From Taylorella equigenitalis ATCC 35865 (GTDB taxonomy: Bacteria; Pseudomonadota; Gammaproteobacteria; Burkholderiales; Burkholderiaceae_B), in NCBI RefSeq assembly GCF_000276685.1, contig NC_018108.1, positions 124,001 through 188,000 on the forward strand: a stretch of 64,000 nt of DNA. The letters run 5' to 3'. Under the pieces are notes generated by a model that had not been told where the DNA came from, did no database searches, and saw only the letters and a program-made list of their open reading frames with translations. How positions within the stretch are numbered: the stretch's first letter is position 1; each line of letters starts with the position of its first letter. Below, in pieces: positions 1 through 8,247 of the stretch. A program made the position numbers and the translations under genes.

Positions 1-365
1 ATTTCGTTATAAAGGATTCAAAATTAGTATTATCTACTATAAGGCAGTGTGAATTTGATTGTTTTGAAATTTCAAACTGTGATTTAAAAAACATTAATCT
101 ATCTAAATCAATTATAAGAAAATCTAAATTTTCAAAAGTTGATTTATCTAATTCTATTTTTACAGGATCTAAGATAGAAGATAGCCTTTGGTATGGTATT
201 GATTTATCTTTCTCGCTTTTTAACAAACTAACTATTTTAAAAAGTACACTTAAAAAAATCAGTTTTTTCTCCTCAGACGTCTCAGAGATGAGTATTGATT
301 CCAATACTGTTTTCGATGAGAACTATTTAAATAGAATGAATATTTTTCCAAAATTGAGGAATTAG
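1..365 (+). CDS. Pentapeptide-repeat protein, C-terminal part (T6SS-associated)
   Basis: An open frame enters from the left edge (codons from base 3) and ends at TAG 363-365. It gives about 120 residues with no start in the window. The translation carries degenerate pentapeptide repeats of the A(D/N)LXX type, with runs such as CDLKNINLSKS and KVDLSNSIFTGSKIEDS, the pattern that forms a right-handed quadrilateral beta-helix. It lies 3 bases before a second pentapeptide gene and then DUF3540 and DUF4150 genes. In T6SS loci this order normally follows a DUF2169 domain, which may be the missing N-terminus. Its role is inferred to be loading or adapting an effector at the spike tip. The family is clear; the exact role is not. 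Confidence 0.8.
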   Translation, partial: FVIKDSKLVLSTIRQCEFDCFEISNCDLKNINLSKSIIRKSKFSKVDLSNSIFTGSKIEDSLWYGIDLSFSLFNKLTILKSTLKKISFFSSDVSEMSIDSNTVFDENYLNRMNIFPKLRN

Positions 366-368
366 TAA

Positions 369-1442
369 ATGCAAAGCAATGATTCAATTAAGTTTGCTGA
401 ATTTTTGAATCTAGATCAAATCGAAAATTTTTCCTTTGAAAATTTAAATCTAGATGATAAAAATCTATTGCAAGGTTACGAATTTACAAGATGTATTTTT
501 AAAAATATAAATTTTGAAAAATTGGATATTATCGATAATACTTTTCTTAATTGTGTTTTTTTAAATTGCAAGTTTAATAATTGTAAATTAAATAATAACG
601 TATTTACTGGTTGTAAGCTCTCAAACTGTATTTTTTTGAATTGTTCTATTGATATATTTGCTTTTGCTTATACAGTTTTTGAAACCACTTTATTAAATTA
701 TTGTACGATAAAAAATTTTTTTATTACAGAATCTGATTCTATAGAATTAAGTATCTTAGATAGTTCACTTGAAGTGTTTAGTTTACTGAATCATCAAGTT
801 AAGTTTGCTTGCCCTAAATTGAATTTTTCCAATTCAAATACTAAGTATTTTACAACGAATATGATTTCATTGGCAAATGCATCTTTTCATTTATCTGACA
901 TTGAGTCACTTATATATATAGACTCTTCATTGCCCGAAGAATATACTTTTAATAAAATTTCTTTGATTAAATCCCAGTTTACAAATAGCACCTTAGACAA
1001 TATTGATTTTTCTGGATGCGATTTATCAAATTCATGTTTTAAATCTTGTAGTCTTAAAAATTGTAATTTTAAAAACGCTAAATTAGAAATGTGTTTGTTT
1101 CTTGACTGCAACCTAGAAAATTCTATTTTTAATAATTCTTTAATGAAAATTTGTAATTTTACTGGTTCAAATATTTCGGGTTCCAATTTTGAAAACTCTG
1201 ATTTATCGATGTCTATATTTAAGAATGCACAAGCCGTTAAATGCAATTTTAAGGAAAGTAATTTGCAACTATCAGATTTTTCTCATTCAAATATTACTGG
1301 ATCAAATTTTATGGAATCAAACTTGGATCGTACCAAGTTTCACTCTGTTATCGATTTAGATGTTGTTTGGGGTAATAGAATTAATTCTATAGGTGATGAT
1401 AAAGATTTATTGGAGGCAGAACTATGGTTGACAAAAATATAA
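369..1442 (+). CDS. Pentapeptide-repeat protein (T6SS tip/adaptor cluster)
   Basis: This is a 357-residue protein made almost entirely of pentapeptide repeats with a central Leu/Phe every fifth residue. Examples are CDLSNSCFKSCSLKNCNF near residue 215 and SNISGSNFENSDLSMSIF near 270, with an unusual number of Asn and Cys. Residues 1-35 and about 120-200 are less regular and may break the helix into two blocks. No signal peptide or membrane segment is seen. It starts 3 bases after the stop of the preceding pentapeptide gene and overlaps the DUF3540 gene by 19 bases, so the cluster is probably one transcript. By family context it is likely a structural or chaperone partner of T6SS cargo; enzymatic activity is not expected. 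AT content is very high. Confidence 0.85.
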   Translation: MQSNDSIKFAEFLNLDQIENFSFENLNLDDKNLLQGYEFTRCIFKNINFEKLDIIDNTFLNCVFLNCKFNNCKLNNNVFTGCKLSNCIFLNCSIDIFAFAYTVFETTLLNYCTIKNFFITESDSIELSILDSSLEVFSLLNHQVKFACPKLNFSNSNTKYFTTNMISLANASFHLSDIESLIYIDSSLPEEYTFNKISLIKSQFTNSTLDNIDFSGCDLSNSCFKSCSLKNCNFKNAKLEMCLFLDCNLENSIFNNSLMKICNFTGSNISGSNFENSDLSMSIFKNAQAVKCNFKESNLQLSDFSHSNITGSNFMESNLDRTKFHSVIDLDVVWGNRINSIGDDKDLLEAELWLTKI

Positions 1443-2092
1443 AAACTAATGAAAAAATTCCTATAGATTTCGACTTTCAAGATGGTATTGGTAATTCTCT
1501 GAAGGATCTTTTAGATAGAGATTTTAATAATCAGGAAAAATCCACTATTGGTCATAGAGCTAAAGTAATTTCAATTGATTCATCAAATCTATACACAGTA
1601 ATTATTGATAATCAAATTGAAATAAAGTGTAAGAGGTCAGTTAGTTGCTTAATTAAACCAGTATTAGGTGATGTTGTATTAGTGAATTTGGACAAAAATA
1701 AATTTGAAGATAATTATATCTTGTACATCCTAGATAGAGATAATGTTGACTTGTCTTATGAAGTGGACTTAAATTTAACATTTACATCACCTTGTTTTAA
1801 AGTTTCATCCGCACTATTTTCAATTAGTTCTAAAAGAATGTCAGTGAAAACTCAAGACTATAAATTGCTAACCAGTGATTTTGAAGCTACCACTCAAAAT
1901 TTTAATGTGTTCTCTAACAAATTAAATTTTTTAGCTAATTATTCTTATAAAACCGTTATTTATAAGGATGAATTAAGAGCCATGAATTTCGATCATACGG
2001 CTACAGGAATTGCTAAGCTGAGTGGGAACTTGACATACGTTCAAGGCAATGAAGTTCTAAAATATGATGGTAAATTAATGCTAGCAGGTTAA
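1424..2092 (+). CDS. DUF3540 family T6SS-associated protein
   Basis: A 222-residue cytoplasmic-looking protein without signal peptide. It has a small beta-rich core around residues 45-105 (IGHRAKVISIDSSNLYTVII, then SCLIKPVLGDVVLVNL) and a C-terminal stretch of alternating beta strands rich in Lys and Thr. The pattern and the position between a pentapeptide-repeat gene and a PAAR-like DUF4150 gene match the DUF3540 family of T6SS effector loci. The start overlaps the upstream gene by 19 bases, which suggests translational coupling. The next gene follows after 11 bases with a strong ribosome binding site. DUF3540 proteins have no assigned biochemical activity. An adaptor role between the spike tip and the cargo is inference. 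Confidence 0.75.
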   Translation: MVDKNIKTNEKIPIDFDFQDGIGNSLKDLLDRDFNNQEKSTIGHRAKVISIDSSNLYTVIIDNQIEIKCKRSVSCLIKPVLGDVVLVNLDKNKFEDNYILYILDRDNVDLSYEVDLNLTFTSPCFKVSSALFSISSKRMSVKTQDYKLLTSDFEATTQNFNVFSNKLNFLANYSYKTVIYKDELRAMNFDHTATGIAKLSGNLTYVQGNEVLKYDGKLMLAG

Positions 2093-2103
2093 GGAGAAAA
2101 ATT

Positions 2104-2490
2104 ATGTTTGCAAATTGTCAGTTAGGTGGAATGGATTTAGGTTTTCCAGATGTATGTAAAACTCCAGTACCTCCTGTACCATACCCTAATATTGCACTAG
2201 GTCCAACAACTATACCAGTGTGTTTTAATACTTTACTTATGTGTACACCCCGTCATAATTTAATGTCTTTTCGACCCATCACTCAAGGTGATACACCAGG
2301 TGTAGGTTTAGGGTTGGTTTCACAAACAGTTATGGCACAACAAAGGCATGTAACAGGTTCTTTTACATTTGTAGTAAAAGGTGCACCACATACTAGAGTT
2401 ACTAGTATGGGTCCTGCAAATTTAATTAATTGTCCACTTTCTTATAGGACAGTCCCGAGTCAATTTAAAGAAATTCTTTTGTGTCCATGA
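2104..2490 (+). CDS. PAAR-like (DUF4150) T6SS spike-tip protein
   Basis: A 128-residue protein rich in Pro, Gly and Thr, with MFANCQLGGMDLGFPDVCKT at the N-terminus and PPVPYPNIAL just after it. These are hallmarks of the DUF4150/PAAR-like family that caps the VgrG spike of the T6SS. Later segments (MLCTPRHNL-like LLMCTPRHNL, SMGPANLINC) are also typical of this family. It has no fused toxin domain, so it is a stand-alone tip that would need separate cargo, fitting its neighbours. AAGGAGAAAAATT precedes the ATG and gives a clear ribosome binding site. It is the last gene of the co-directional cluster from base 1. Confidence 0.85.
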   Translation: MFANCQLGGMDLGFPDVCKTPVPPVPYPNIALGPTTIPVCFNTLLMCTPRHNLMSFRPITQGDTPGVGLGLVSQTVMAQQRHVTGSFTFVVKGAPHTRVTSMGPANLINCPLSYRTVPSQFKEILLCP

Positions 2491-2858
2491 ATTTATAAAT
2501 CCTATCAAATATTAGAACTTATTCAAGTTATCCTCACTAATTTTATAATGTCATTTAAACATTGTTAGTGCATATTTATAATATTTAAAGTAGTTCTATT
2601 TTCAAAAGTGGAAAACATATTAATTTTTTTTCTGTTTTTGCGGTTTTTTGGGTATCCAATTATAGCTAGATTTTAATAAAATTAAATCTCTTTTATGATA
2701 AATTTGGGTTTCCCAAATTGGCAAACATAAACATGAGTATCGAGGCAAATTAACTGCCGTTGACGAAGGGTTGTTTTACACAAATAATTTACTATACTTA
2801 TCTATTTTCGGTAGAATCCATCTATAAGTGCTTTATTTTTAATTTCCAAGTCAATCCT
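2491..2858. other. Intergenic, no gene seen
   Basis: About 370 AT-rich bases between the PAAR-like gene and the next small membrane gene. I see no supported reading frame, no clear terminator with a U-tract, and no RNA gene. A TTG-initiated frame could extend the next gene back to 2760, but its N-terminus there looks random compared with the membrane segment that begins at the ATG at 2859. Confidence 0.5.
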
Positions 2859-3337
2859 ATGGATTATATAATTCAATCACTCTACGCTTGTTGGTATTAT
2901 TTGGTACTAACAAAGTGGTGGTTTGTCTTAATTGTGACAGGGCTGTTTTTTTGCTTTTCAATTTATCTTGAGAATAAAAAGAAAGGTAAAAATAAGAAAA
3001 ACAAGAAGTGGATTCTTCTGGACTCCCTTTTTTTACGGTATTGTTTGGCATATTCTCATATGGTCCTATAGGTTTATTGGGTAATGTTATCCAATCTCCC
3101 AATATTTATATTCTAAACAAATTAGGTCATGAGGTTGACGTCGAAGTTGTAGATTCATGGGAGTCTAATACTCTGATAAATTACCGGTACATCAATTGTT
3201 TTAAACTTCGCTACAAAACTTTAGACAATCAACAAATTGAAATTAATAGGTGTCAACCTTGGTATTTTGAAGGATATAAACTTGTTTACTTGCCCCATTA
3301 TCCAAAAGTGATGTCAATTTCAAATCAAGATAAATAA
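2859..3337 (+). pseudogene. Small two-TM membrane protein, split by a -1 frameshift
   Basis: Starting at ATG 2859, one frame encodes a TM segment (about residues 10-35) and a Lys-rich linker, then runs into a short tail ending at 3071. The continuation lies in the -1 frame: a second TM segment (TVLFGIFSYGPIGLLGNV) and a C-terminal domain ending at 3337 with the motif YKLVYLPHYPKV. The intact neighbour at 3455-4048 has the same order, TM-linker-TM-domain, and ends YYLPYYPEVIAI. The shift point is a T7 run at 3028-3034. In the upstream frame this reads T TTT TTA (3029-3035), a classical slippery heptamer in the correct phase. It could therefore be a one-base loss, a sequencing error, or programmed -1 frameshifting giving about 160 residues. 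Function unknown. Confidence 0.6.
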
Positions 3338-3454
3338 TTAGATCTTGTGACTTACGTTTTTTATCCTAATAATTTCGTGTTCAGTGATATGGAGGTAACT
3401 TTCAATTGCCACTGTCGTTTCACTCACGCCCGCTGAGCTTGAAGACTCTAGTCG

Positions 3455-4048
3455 TTGACTAAATTCGCTACCTGCCTCCAAACCGAAAAATCTAGTTACA
3501 TTTACGTTTGCATATTTTTGTTAAAATTACCGATTTTTTCATTACAAGTTGTATATGCAATACATAATTCAAACATTTACGCCGCAATTTATTATTTCTT
3601 CGTATCGCCTTGGATTTATGTACCCGTAGTACTGGTAGTGGTCGGGGGCATTGCCACATTAATAAATCGAAAAAAATCAAACGAATCGGTATGGGTAGGC
3701 GAAGAAGATTCTCATAACACAAAAAAGACACCTTTGTTTTGGAGGCTTGTTTTCCTTGCTGGGGTGGCAATAACTTCGTATCTCACCATGCATTTAGTCC
3801 AACTCCTATTTATGCCAATCAACAATTTCGTTGTTAATGCGTTGGGCGTTGAGGCGGCTGTGGCCGAGGTTTCAAAGCACAATCGAAATGGCATTCATAA
3901 TGATGATGCACTCAAATGCTACAAGCTGAGTTATGTGACTATGAACGGCACGGAACATCTAATTGATCGATGCGAGCCTATCTATTCACATTCGCATGAA
4001 ATTTATTATTTGCCATATTATCCAGAGGTTATAGCAATACCTGAATAA
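3455..4048 (+). CDS. Membrane protein with two TM segments and C-terminal domain, unknown function
   Basis: A 197-residue protein, possibly starting at TTG 3455 because no ATG precedes the first membrane segment. Predicted hydrophobic stretches lie at about 40-65 (YVPVVLVVVGGIATLI) and 90-115, separated by a charged linker. A C-terminal globular part of about 80 residues has two Cys (KCYKLSY and DRCEPIY) and the ending YLPYYPEV. It is a diverged paralog of the frameshifted gene just upstream, which retains the same two Cys positions (NCFKLRY, NRCQPWY). Its place behind a T6SS tip cluster suggests an immunity-type membrane protein, but no effector partner is visible, so this is a guess. Confidence 0.65.
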   Translation: MTKFATCLQTEKSSYIYVCIFLLKLPIFSLQVVYAIHNSNIYAAIYYFFVSPWIYVPVVLVVVGGIATLINRKKSNESVWVGEEDSHNTKKTPLFWRLVFLAGVAITSYLTMHLVQLLFMPINNFVVNALGVEAAVAEVSKHNRNGIHNDDALKCYKLSYVTMNGTEHLIDRCEPIYSHSHEIYYLPYYPEVIAIPE

Positions 4049-4055
4049 ACATCGA

Positions 4056-4092
4056 GCCCTAGCCATATATCCTCGAAATATGGCTTAGGGGC
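4056..4092 (+). terminator. Stem-loop after the membrane protein gene
   Basis: GCCCTAGCCATAT at 4056-4068 pairs almost fully with ATATGGCTTAGGGGC at about 4078-4092 around a short CCTCGA-type loop. It begins 7 bases after the stop codon at 4048 and lies between convergent genes. No long U-tract follows, so it may be an inefficient terminator or an mRNA 3-prime end structure. Confidence 0.55.
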
Positions 4093-4124
4093 ACACTAAA
4101 ATATAAATAATATTTTTAGATTCT

Positions 4125-4672
4125 TTACTTAAACCAAATATCTTTTGGGCTAAGACTGACCTTACTATTGTCTTTAAATTTTTTTAGAAAAGATAATAAT
4201 TTTTCTGGTAGTAAGTTATTTGAAATCCAAATACTCTTATTATCGAATCCTTTTCGTTCTAATTTTTTTAGGAGGTTTTGATCTTTAATAAAGTTTGACT
4301 TAAATTCTTTGGAGCCTTGAGAAGAAAATAATTTGTATAGGTCGTTTTTGTTTTTTAACAAAGAGCATGACTTTAACAATTCATTTTCCAAATTGTTAGC
4401 CTGACCTAATAAATAAACCTTACTTGCCTCTCTTATTATTAAATTGCAGTTTGATTCAAAATAATCCAAATTGGTTAGATCATCTGTATCGAATATTAGG
4501 TAAACTATATTATCTTGACTTCTAGAAAATAGCCTGGTTTGTGTTGAAATCTTATTTTTATTAAACCAGCAGCTAAGAATATTTATTCGTCCTGATTGTA
4601 AATAATCGTTTTTAATTAATGAATCAACCAAGTGTTTCTCAGTTTCACCCTCAACTAAATACCAATAGACAT
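4125..4672 (-). CDS. TOPRIM-type nuclease partner of the adjacent ATPase (start out of frame)
   Basis: The frame ending at 4125 reads upstream through YWYLVEGETEKHLVDSL, carrying the EGxTE motif of TOPRIM domains. Later YLIFDTDDLTN supplies the acidic DxD pair. The complete domain starts within a few bases of the ATPase stop, but its frame has no ATG, GTG or TTG before the EGETE motif. The only ATG there (4672) is one base out of frame and meets a TAG after five codons. A TTG at 4631 would remove the TOPRIM motif. One missing base just after the ATG is therefore the simplest reading; an unusual start is possible. ATPase plus TOPRIM pairs of this kind occur in AbiL/RloAB and PARIS-like phage defence. 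The exact family is uncertain. Confidence 0.65.
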
Positions 4673-4680
4673 AGTTCTAT

Positions 4681-5856
4681 CTAGACATCTAATAAATCTT
4701 CCAGCTTAGAAGTATCTGGAATGGTACCAAATACATTGTTACGTAAGTAACCAATTAAACTGCGGTCATTTTTCTTTATCTTGTCTTCAGCTTGAACAAC
4801 ACTTGTGTGTTCTTGAGGTTTGTTCATAAATAAATATGAATGTACTGGCAAGTTTAAATCGAGAACATCATAATTGAGAGTTGTATAAAATAACTGGGAG
4901 TGTCTAGGTAAATTTTGTATAACAAGGCTAATTATTTTTTGTTCTATTTCAGTGTGCACATAAGCCATAGCCTCATCCACATAAAATATAGAACTTATAT
5001 CATTATCCCTAAATTGAACCATTACATCGAAGAGTCTGGCTATAGCTAACCCGTTAAAAGTGCCATTGGATAATCGATCTTTGTTTGTTATATCACCATA
5101 GGTATCAAGAACCAATTTATCTTTGTTTTTGAAATTGATGGTAAAGCTCTGTAAATTGTGTTCATCATCTTTATTTTCAGATATATTCTCTATCGATGGG
5201 TCAAAGGTTTTTAGTACCGCTTCTAGTATTAGATTATTTTTTAATTGAGGCAATTGAGCTAAATCCTTTTGTATATTGGATTCAATTTGATAGAACCATC
5301 CAAAACAAGGGTTAGTTAAACCTTGAGAGATTAAAGAGAAAAATTCAAAAGAAAAAATATTTTCCTTAAATTCATAATAATATTTGCTCTTCTTACTGTC
5401 TGAAATTAGATTAACCCGTTTCCTAGCTGAATAAACTGTATCTTCTAACCTTAGACGTGTGAAGTAGTAGGTGGCATTTATATGTGGAACATTTTCCAAT
5501 TTAGACGGATGCCAAACTAGTTTCAGTCGATTGAGTTTCTTATCTTCATCGTTAGGGAAAACATATTCAATTTCTATTTCTGCTTCCGAGGACTTATCAT
5601 AGATAAATTTTTCTATTGATGGAATACGAGAAAGGCAAACAAGAGCTTGTAAAGCATACAAAAGTTTACCTAGAGAACTTTTCCCGCTTGGATTAGAGCC
5701 CGAGATTATACAGACTTTTTTAAATCTGAAATTATTGAACCCTTCAAGAAATTCATCTGGAATAGTACTATGTTTAGATTTTCGCTTAATGCTTAAATCT
5801 ATAAATATATCTTTAAAAGAAAAAAAATTCTTAATTTTTATCCCAGTAATTATCAT
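4681..5856 (-). CDS. ABC/AAA15-type ATPase of a two-gene putative defence module
   Basis: About 391 residues. The Walker A motif is GSNPSGKSSLGKLL near residue 55, the ABC-like signature RLSNGTFNGLAIARL near 265, Walker B IFYVDEAMAYVHTE near 295, and FYTTLNYDVLD near 325 replaces the usual H-loop His with Asn. This is the layout of RecF/OLD-like ATPases found in abortive-infection systems. The start is set at ATG 5856, which begins MIITGIKIKNFFSF and has GGA 7-9 bases upstream; the frame could extend to TTG 5868. The TOPRIM gene follows directly on the same strand. The pair is probably co-transcribed. A defence role is inferred from architecture. Confidence 0.75.
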   Translation of the reverse strand: MIITGIKIKNFFSFKDIFIDLSIKRKSKHSTIPDEFLEGFNNFRFKKVCIISGSNPSGKSSLGKLLYALQALVCLSRIPSIEKFIYDKSSEAEIEIEYVFPNDEDKKLNRLKLVWHPSKLENVPHINATYYFTRLRLEDTVYSARKRVNLISDSKKSKYYYEFKENIFSFEFFSLISQGLTNPCFGWFYQIESNIQKDLAQLPQLKNNLILEAVLKTFDPSIENISENKDDEHNLQSFTINFKNKDKLVLDTYGDITNKDRLSNGTFNGLAIARLFDVMVQFRDNDISSIFYVDEAMAYVHTEIEQKIISLVIQNLPRHSQLFYTTLNYDVLDLNLPVHSYLFMNKPQEHTSVVQAEDKIKKNDRSLIGYLRNNVFGTIPDTSKLEDLLDV

Positions 5857-6007
5857 GATAAGTTCCAAATTCTGGAAGTTAACTGATTATAAATATAACA
5901 TGTCCAAAATTATTATTCAACAATTTTGGCTACAAATTTCACCCTAAATATTCCCGTAAAAGTACCCTAGCTACAATACCTTATTTTTCCCACACAAACT
6001 TCTTCTG

Positions 6008-6367
6008 ATGAATACTCAAGCAGCCTCATTAAAACAAATTGGCCTTAGATTTGGAATTAAAGGTGGTTTACTTATCTTCTTTGTATATCAAATTATTGAT
6101 TTAGTAGGTTGGATAATCTAATATGGATTGTTTAGTGTAATTATATTTAAATTGTGCACTTTAGTTATAAAAAATTTTCTAAGTCAATCTGTAATTCCTG
6201 ATGACTATAATTTTGTACTTAATTTAATGATTGTTACTGCTAGTTTAAATATTCTTTTGGGCTTTTATTCAATATTCTTAAAATACAAAATACTGTGCTT
6301 CACAAGGGATAAAAGCAATCCAAAATTACCTAGAAAAATCTTTACAGGCTCAGTTATTTATTTTTAA
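6008..6367 (+). pseudogene. Small membrane protein interrupted by an in-frame stop
   Basis: ATG 6008 opens a frame (MNTQAASLKQIGLRFGIKGG, then a hydrophobic stretch) that stops at TAA 6119-6121. The same frame continues without interruption to 6367 with two further hydrophobic segments (near IIFKLCTLVI and NILLGFYSIF). Read through the stop it would be a 119-residue membrane protein with about three TM segments. It may be a nonsense-broken immunity-type gene; the TTG at 6128 could reinitiate. It ends inside the 3-prime end of the convergent gene on the minus strand. No family recognised. Confidence 0.45.
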
Positions 6368-7003
6368 TCTTTTCCCTGAAATAGTCCAACGGAAATAATT
6401 TCTGATGATAATAATCAACTACAATATCGTCGCATTTACCATTAAAGGTAAATGTATATTTGCCCATCCCCCAATTTAATTCACTGACCTTAAGATCAAC
6501 AAAAGAAAGCATATGTTGCTTTAAAAATATCTTAACTTGTTCAGGAAAAGATTCCTGATAAAAAGGTAAGTTTGACGTAACTAGACAAGTGTCTCCATTT
6601 TGTTCAAATTTGGTATCATCTTTAGATAATTCACTGTATACTTCATGAAATTCTCGAAAATATTCAGGTGAAAAAACTCATGCATTAAATTTTGGTAGAA
6701 CACATTTGGACAAGATAAAGTGAAGCCAAAACCAAATCTTACACTATCTGCTTTTACAAGATCTGGTCTCACATTGATGAGTTTTAGATTATCAAAAAGC
6801 AATCTATAAAAAATGTATTCTGCATAGAATTTCCAATCTTCATTTTTAATTTCTAATGGCAATATAACTCTACATTGCTCAGATCCAATTAATGGCACTT
6901 TGTTATTGCTGAAGTCTTTGCTTATCCCATGTGAAATGAAACCTAAATTAAGAGACAAAACCAAAATTAAAAAGTTTATAAATTTGAAAATTGCTTTATT
7001 CAT
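6354..7003 (-). pseudogene. Secreted protein of unknown function, -1 frameshift at a T6 run
   Basis: ATG 7003 begins a signal peptide (hydrophobic core FINFLILVLSLNLGFI) and a domain with Cys residues (SEQCRVILPLEIK, FTLSCPNVFYQN). At the run of six A on the plus strand (6671-6676, T6 in the mRNA) the frame goes out of phase and ends at 6581. The -1 frame continues naturally as FSPEYFREFHEVYSELSKDD and includes DTCLVTSNLPFY and NGKCDDIVVDYYHQ before TAA 6354-6356. Corrected, the protein would have about 216 residues with four Cys, fitting a periplasmic immunity-like protein. No homologous effector is adjacent. It may be a true lesion, a sequencing undercall, or slippage. Confidence 0.6.
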
Positions 7004-7057
7004 ATGAAGTAAATTTTAGCTTTTGGTAAAGCGAGTTAAATTTGGTTGTCGTTGGCA

Positions 7058-7465
7058 CTATCTGGATTTCAATATTTTCTTGTATATATTTCTTAAAAAT
7101 TTTTCTGTAGAGGGTTTACTAATCAAATCATAACAAGTTGCAATTAATAAGGTTTTGGAGTGGTCTTCACTGTGCTCATAAAAAGTAATGTAATAAGCAC
7201 TTGATTCTCTTAAAGATTTATTAATATATTCATTAATAGGCGTCATAACCGTTTTAACTTTTAATTCTGAATTACCCTCGTTAAGTGAGTTAGACCAAAT
7301 TTTTCCCTCTTCAGAAATAGTTTCGTTATTTTGATTAGCCAAACAGCTGGCAAAAGCAAAACTTCTTAAATTATGTAATAGTTTATTGTTTACATGGGTT
7401 TTTGAATAAGAGAATGGGGAAGAAACAAATAGTAATAAAAACAAAAAAAACTTAGTTAATTTCAT
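7058..7465 (-). CDS. tai4: Tai4 family periplasmic immunity protein (copy A)
   Basis: A 135-residue secreted protein with signal peptide MKLTKFFLFLLLFVSSPFSY. Its mature part carries the Tai4 pattern: RSFAFASCLANQNNE near the N-terminus, YYITFYEHSEDHSKTLLIAT, and a paired Cys in ATCYDLI. It should bind and block the amidase Tae4 in the periplasm. The start is ATG 7465, preceded by GGGAG and overlapping the TGA of the amidase gene by four bases (ATGA), so the two are translationally coupled. It stays intact although its amidase partner has an in-frame stop. About 70 percent similar by eye to copy B at 8248-8655. Confidence 0.8.
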   Translation of the reverse strand: MKLTKFFLFLLLFVSSPFSYSKTHVNNKLLHNLRSFAFASCLANQNNETISEEGKIWSNSLNEGNSELKVKTVMTPINEYINKSLRESSAYYITFYEHSEDHSKTLLIATCYDLISKPSTEKFLRNIYKKILKSR

Positions 7466-7986
7466 GATAGCTCCCAAAATTGTGTTTTTTTGGTTTTGAT
7501 ATTAGCATTAGAATTCATAATATATCTAGAATAGTTATCATGTTTAGGCTCTCTATATTCCAACCCGTTGAACAAAGCAATATGTCCTGTGGAATTAACC
7601 CAGTTTATGTCGAAAATAACAATTCCACTTTTTAGGGCAAATAAATCATCAAAAGGGCTTGTTATATCCAATATGCTTGGTGTTCCCAAAGTCTAAAGAA
7701 TATATTTTTTTAATTCCCTTACCCTAAATAGTAGGTGATGTCCTTCTTTGGTTTTTAAAGTTTCGAGACCCAATTTTTTAGTTATTGTGGGATCAATTTG
7801 GAAATCTGATTTATTTAAAGCAACACTCATTCTACTAGCACATGCATTACCGCTTTCTCCAAAGCCACGTATATTTATATTTCTTTCAACCTGACCGCCT
7901 AGCCAAGTATAGAGATCTTTAAGTGTGGAAAATTGTGAGTGCAGAGGAAAATTATTCCATAAATTCAAAAAAATTGGCTTTTTCAT
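7462..7986 (-). pseudogene. tae4: Tae4 peptidoglycan amidase effector (copy A), amber-interrupted
   Basis: ATG 7986 begins a Tae4-like protein: MKKPIFLNLWNNFPLHS, then LYTWLGGQVERNI, the catalytic Cys in GNACASRMSVALN, and, after the break, the catalytic His in STGHIALFNGLEYREP and the ending QFWELS. After ELKKYIL the codon is TAG (7693-7695), where the intact copy B has His. The frame then continues without shift to TGA 7462. It is therefore a single in-frame nonsense change and not a frameshift. The N-terminal 50 codons and the upstream region are identical to copy B. Tae4 cleaves the gamma-D-Glu-mDAP bond of peptidoglycan in target cells. Suppression or reinitiation at TTG 7689 would separate Cys from His, so the product should be inactive. 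Confidence 0.85.
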
Positions 7987-8110
7987 AATATCGATGCAAA
8001 ATTTGAATTTACAAAAATAGTAAAACTTATCTGTTTCTTAAAGATTACACACCTAAATAGTCAATATAAATCTACATTGGCTTTTTTGGCACTTTTCATA
8101 ACAATAGCAT
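7839..8110. repeat. 272-bp identical direct repeat, copy A (tae4 promoter and 5-prime end)
   Basis: By eye this is identical to 9029-9300, offset by exactly 1,190 bases. It covers the region upstream of tae4 and its first roughly 50 codons, up to the codon after the catalytic Cys. Identity stops sharply there, and the rest of the two pairs has diverged, which suggests recent gene conversion over an older tandem duplication. Confidence 0.9.
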
Positions 8111-8247
8111 ATGTTATGGGATTATGTTTGTTGTCAATGCCGATTTAAGATGTCCACTACTGGATTACCGTTGACAGGGGCTACGATTGTGTATTGGTCA
8201 GGTTATAGACTACCTAAAAACTTATTACAAAATACAAATTTCTATAC

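Noticed and set aside
8128-8160. TGTTTGTTGTCAATGCCGAT and following bases look like an IS21-family end.
   Set aside because: Only loosely similar to the ends at 12673 and 10506; no transposase fragment follows, so not called.
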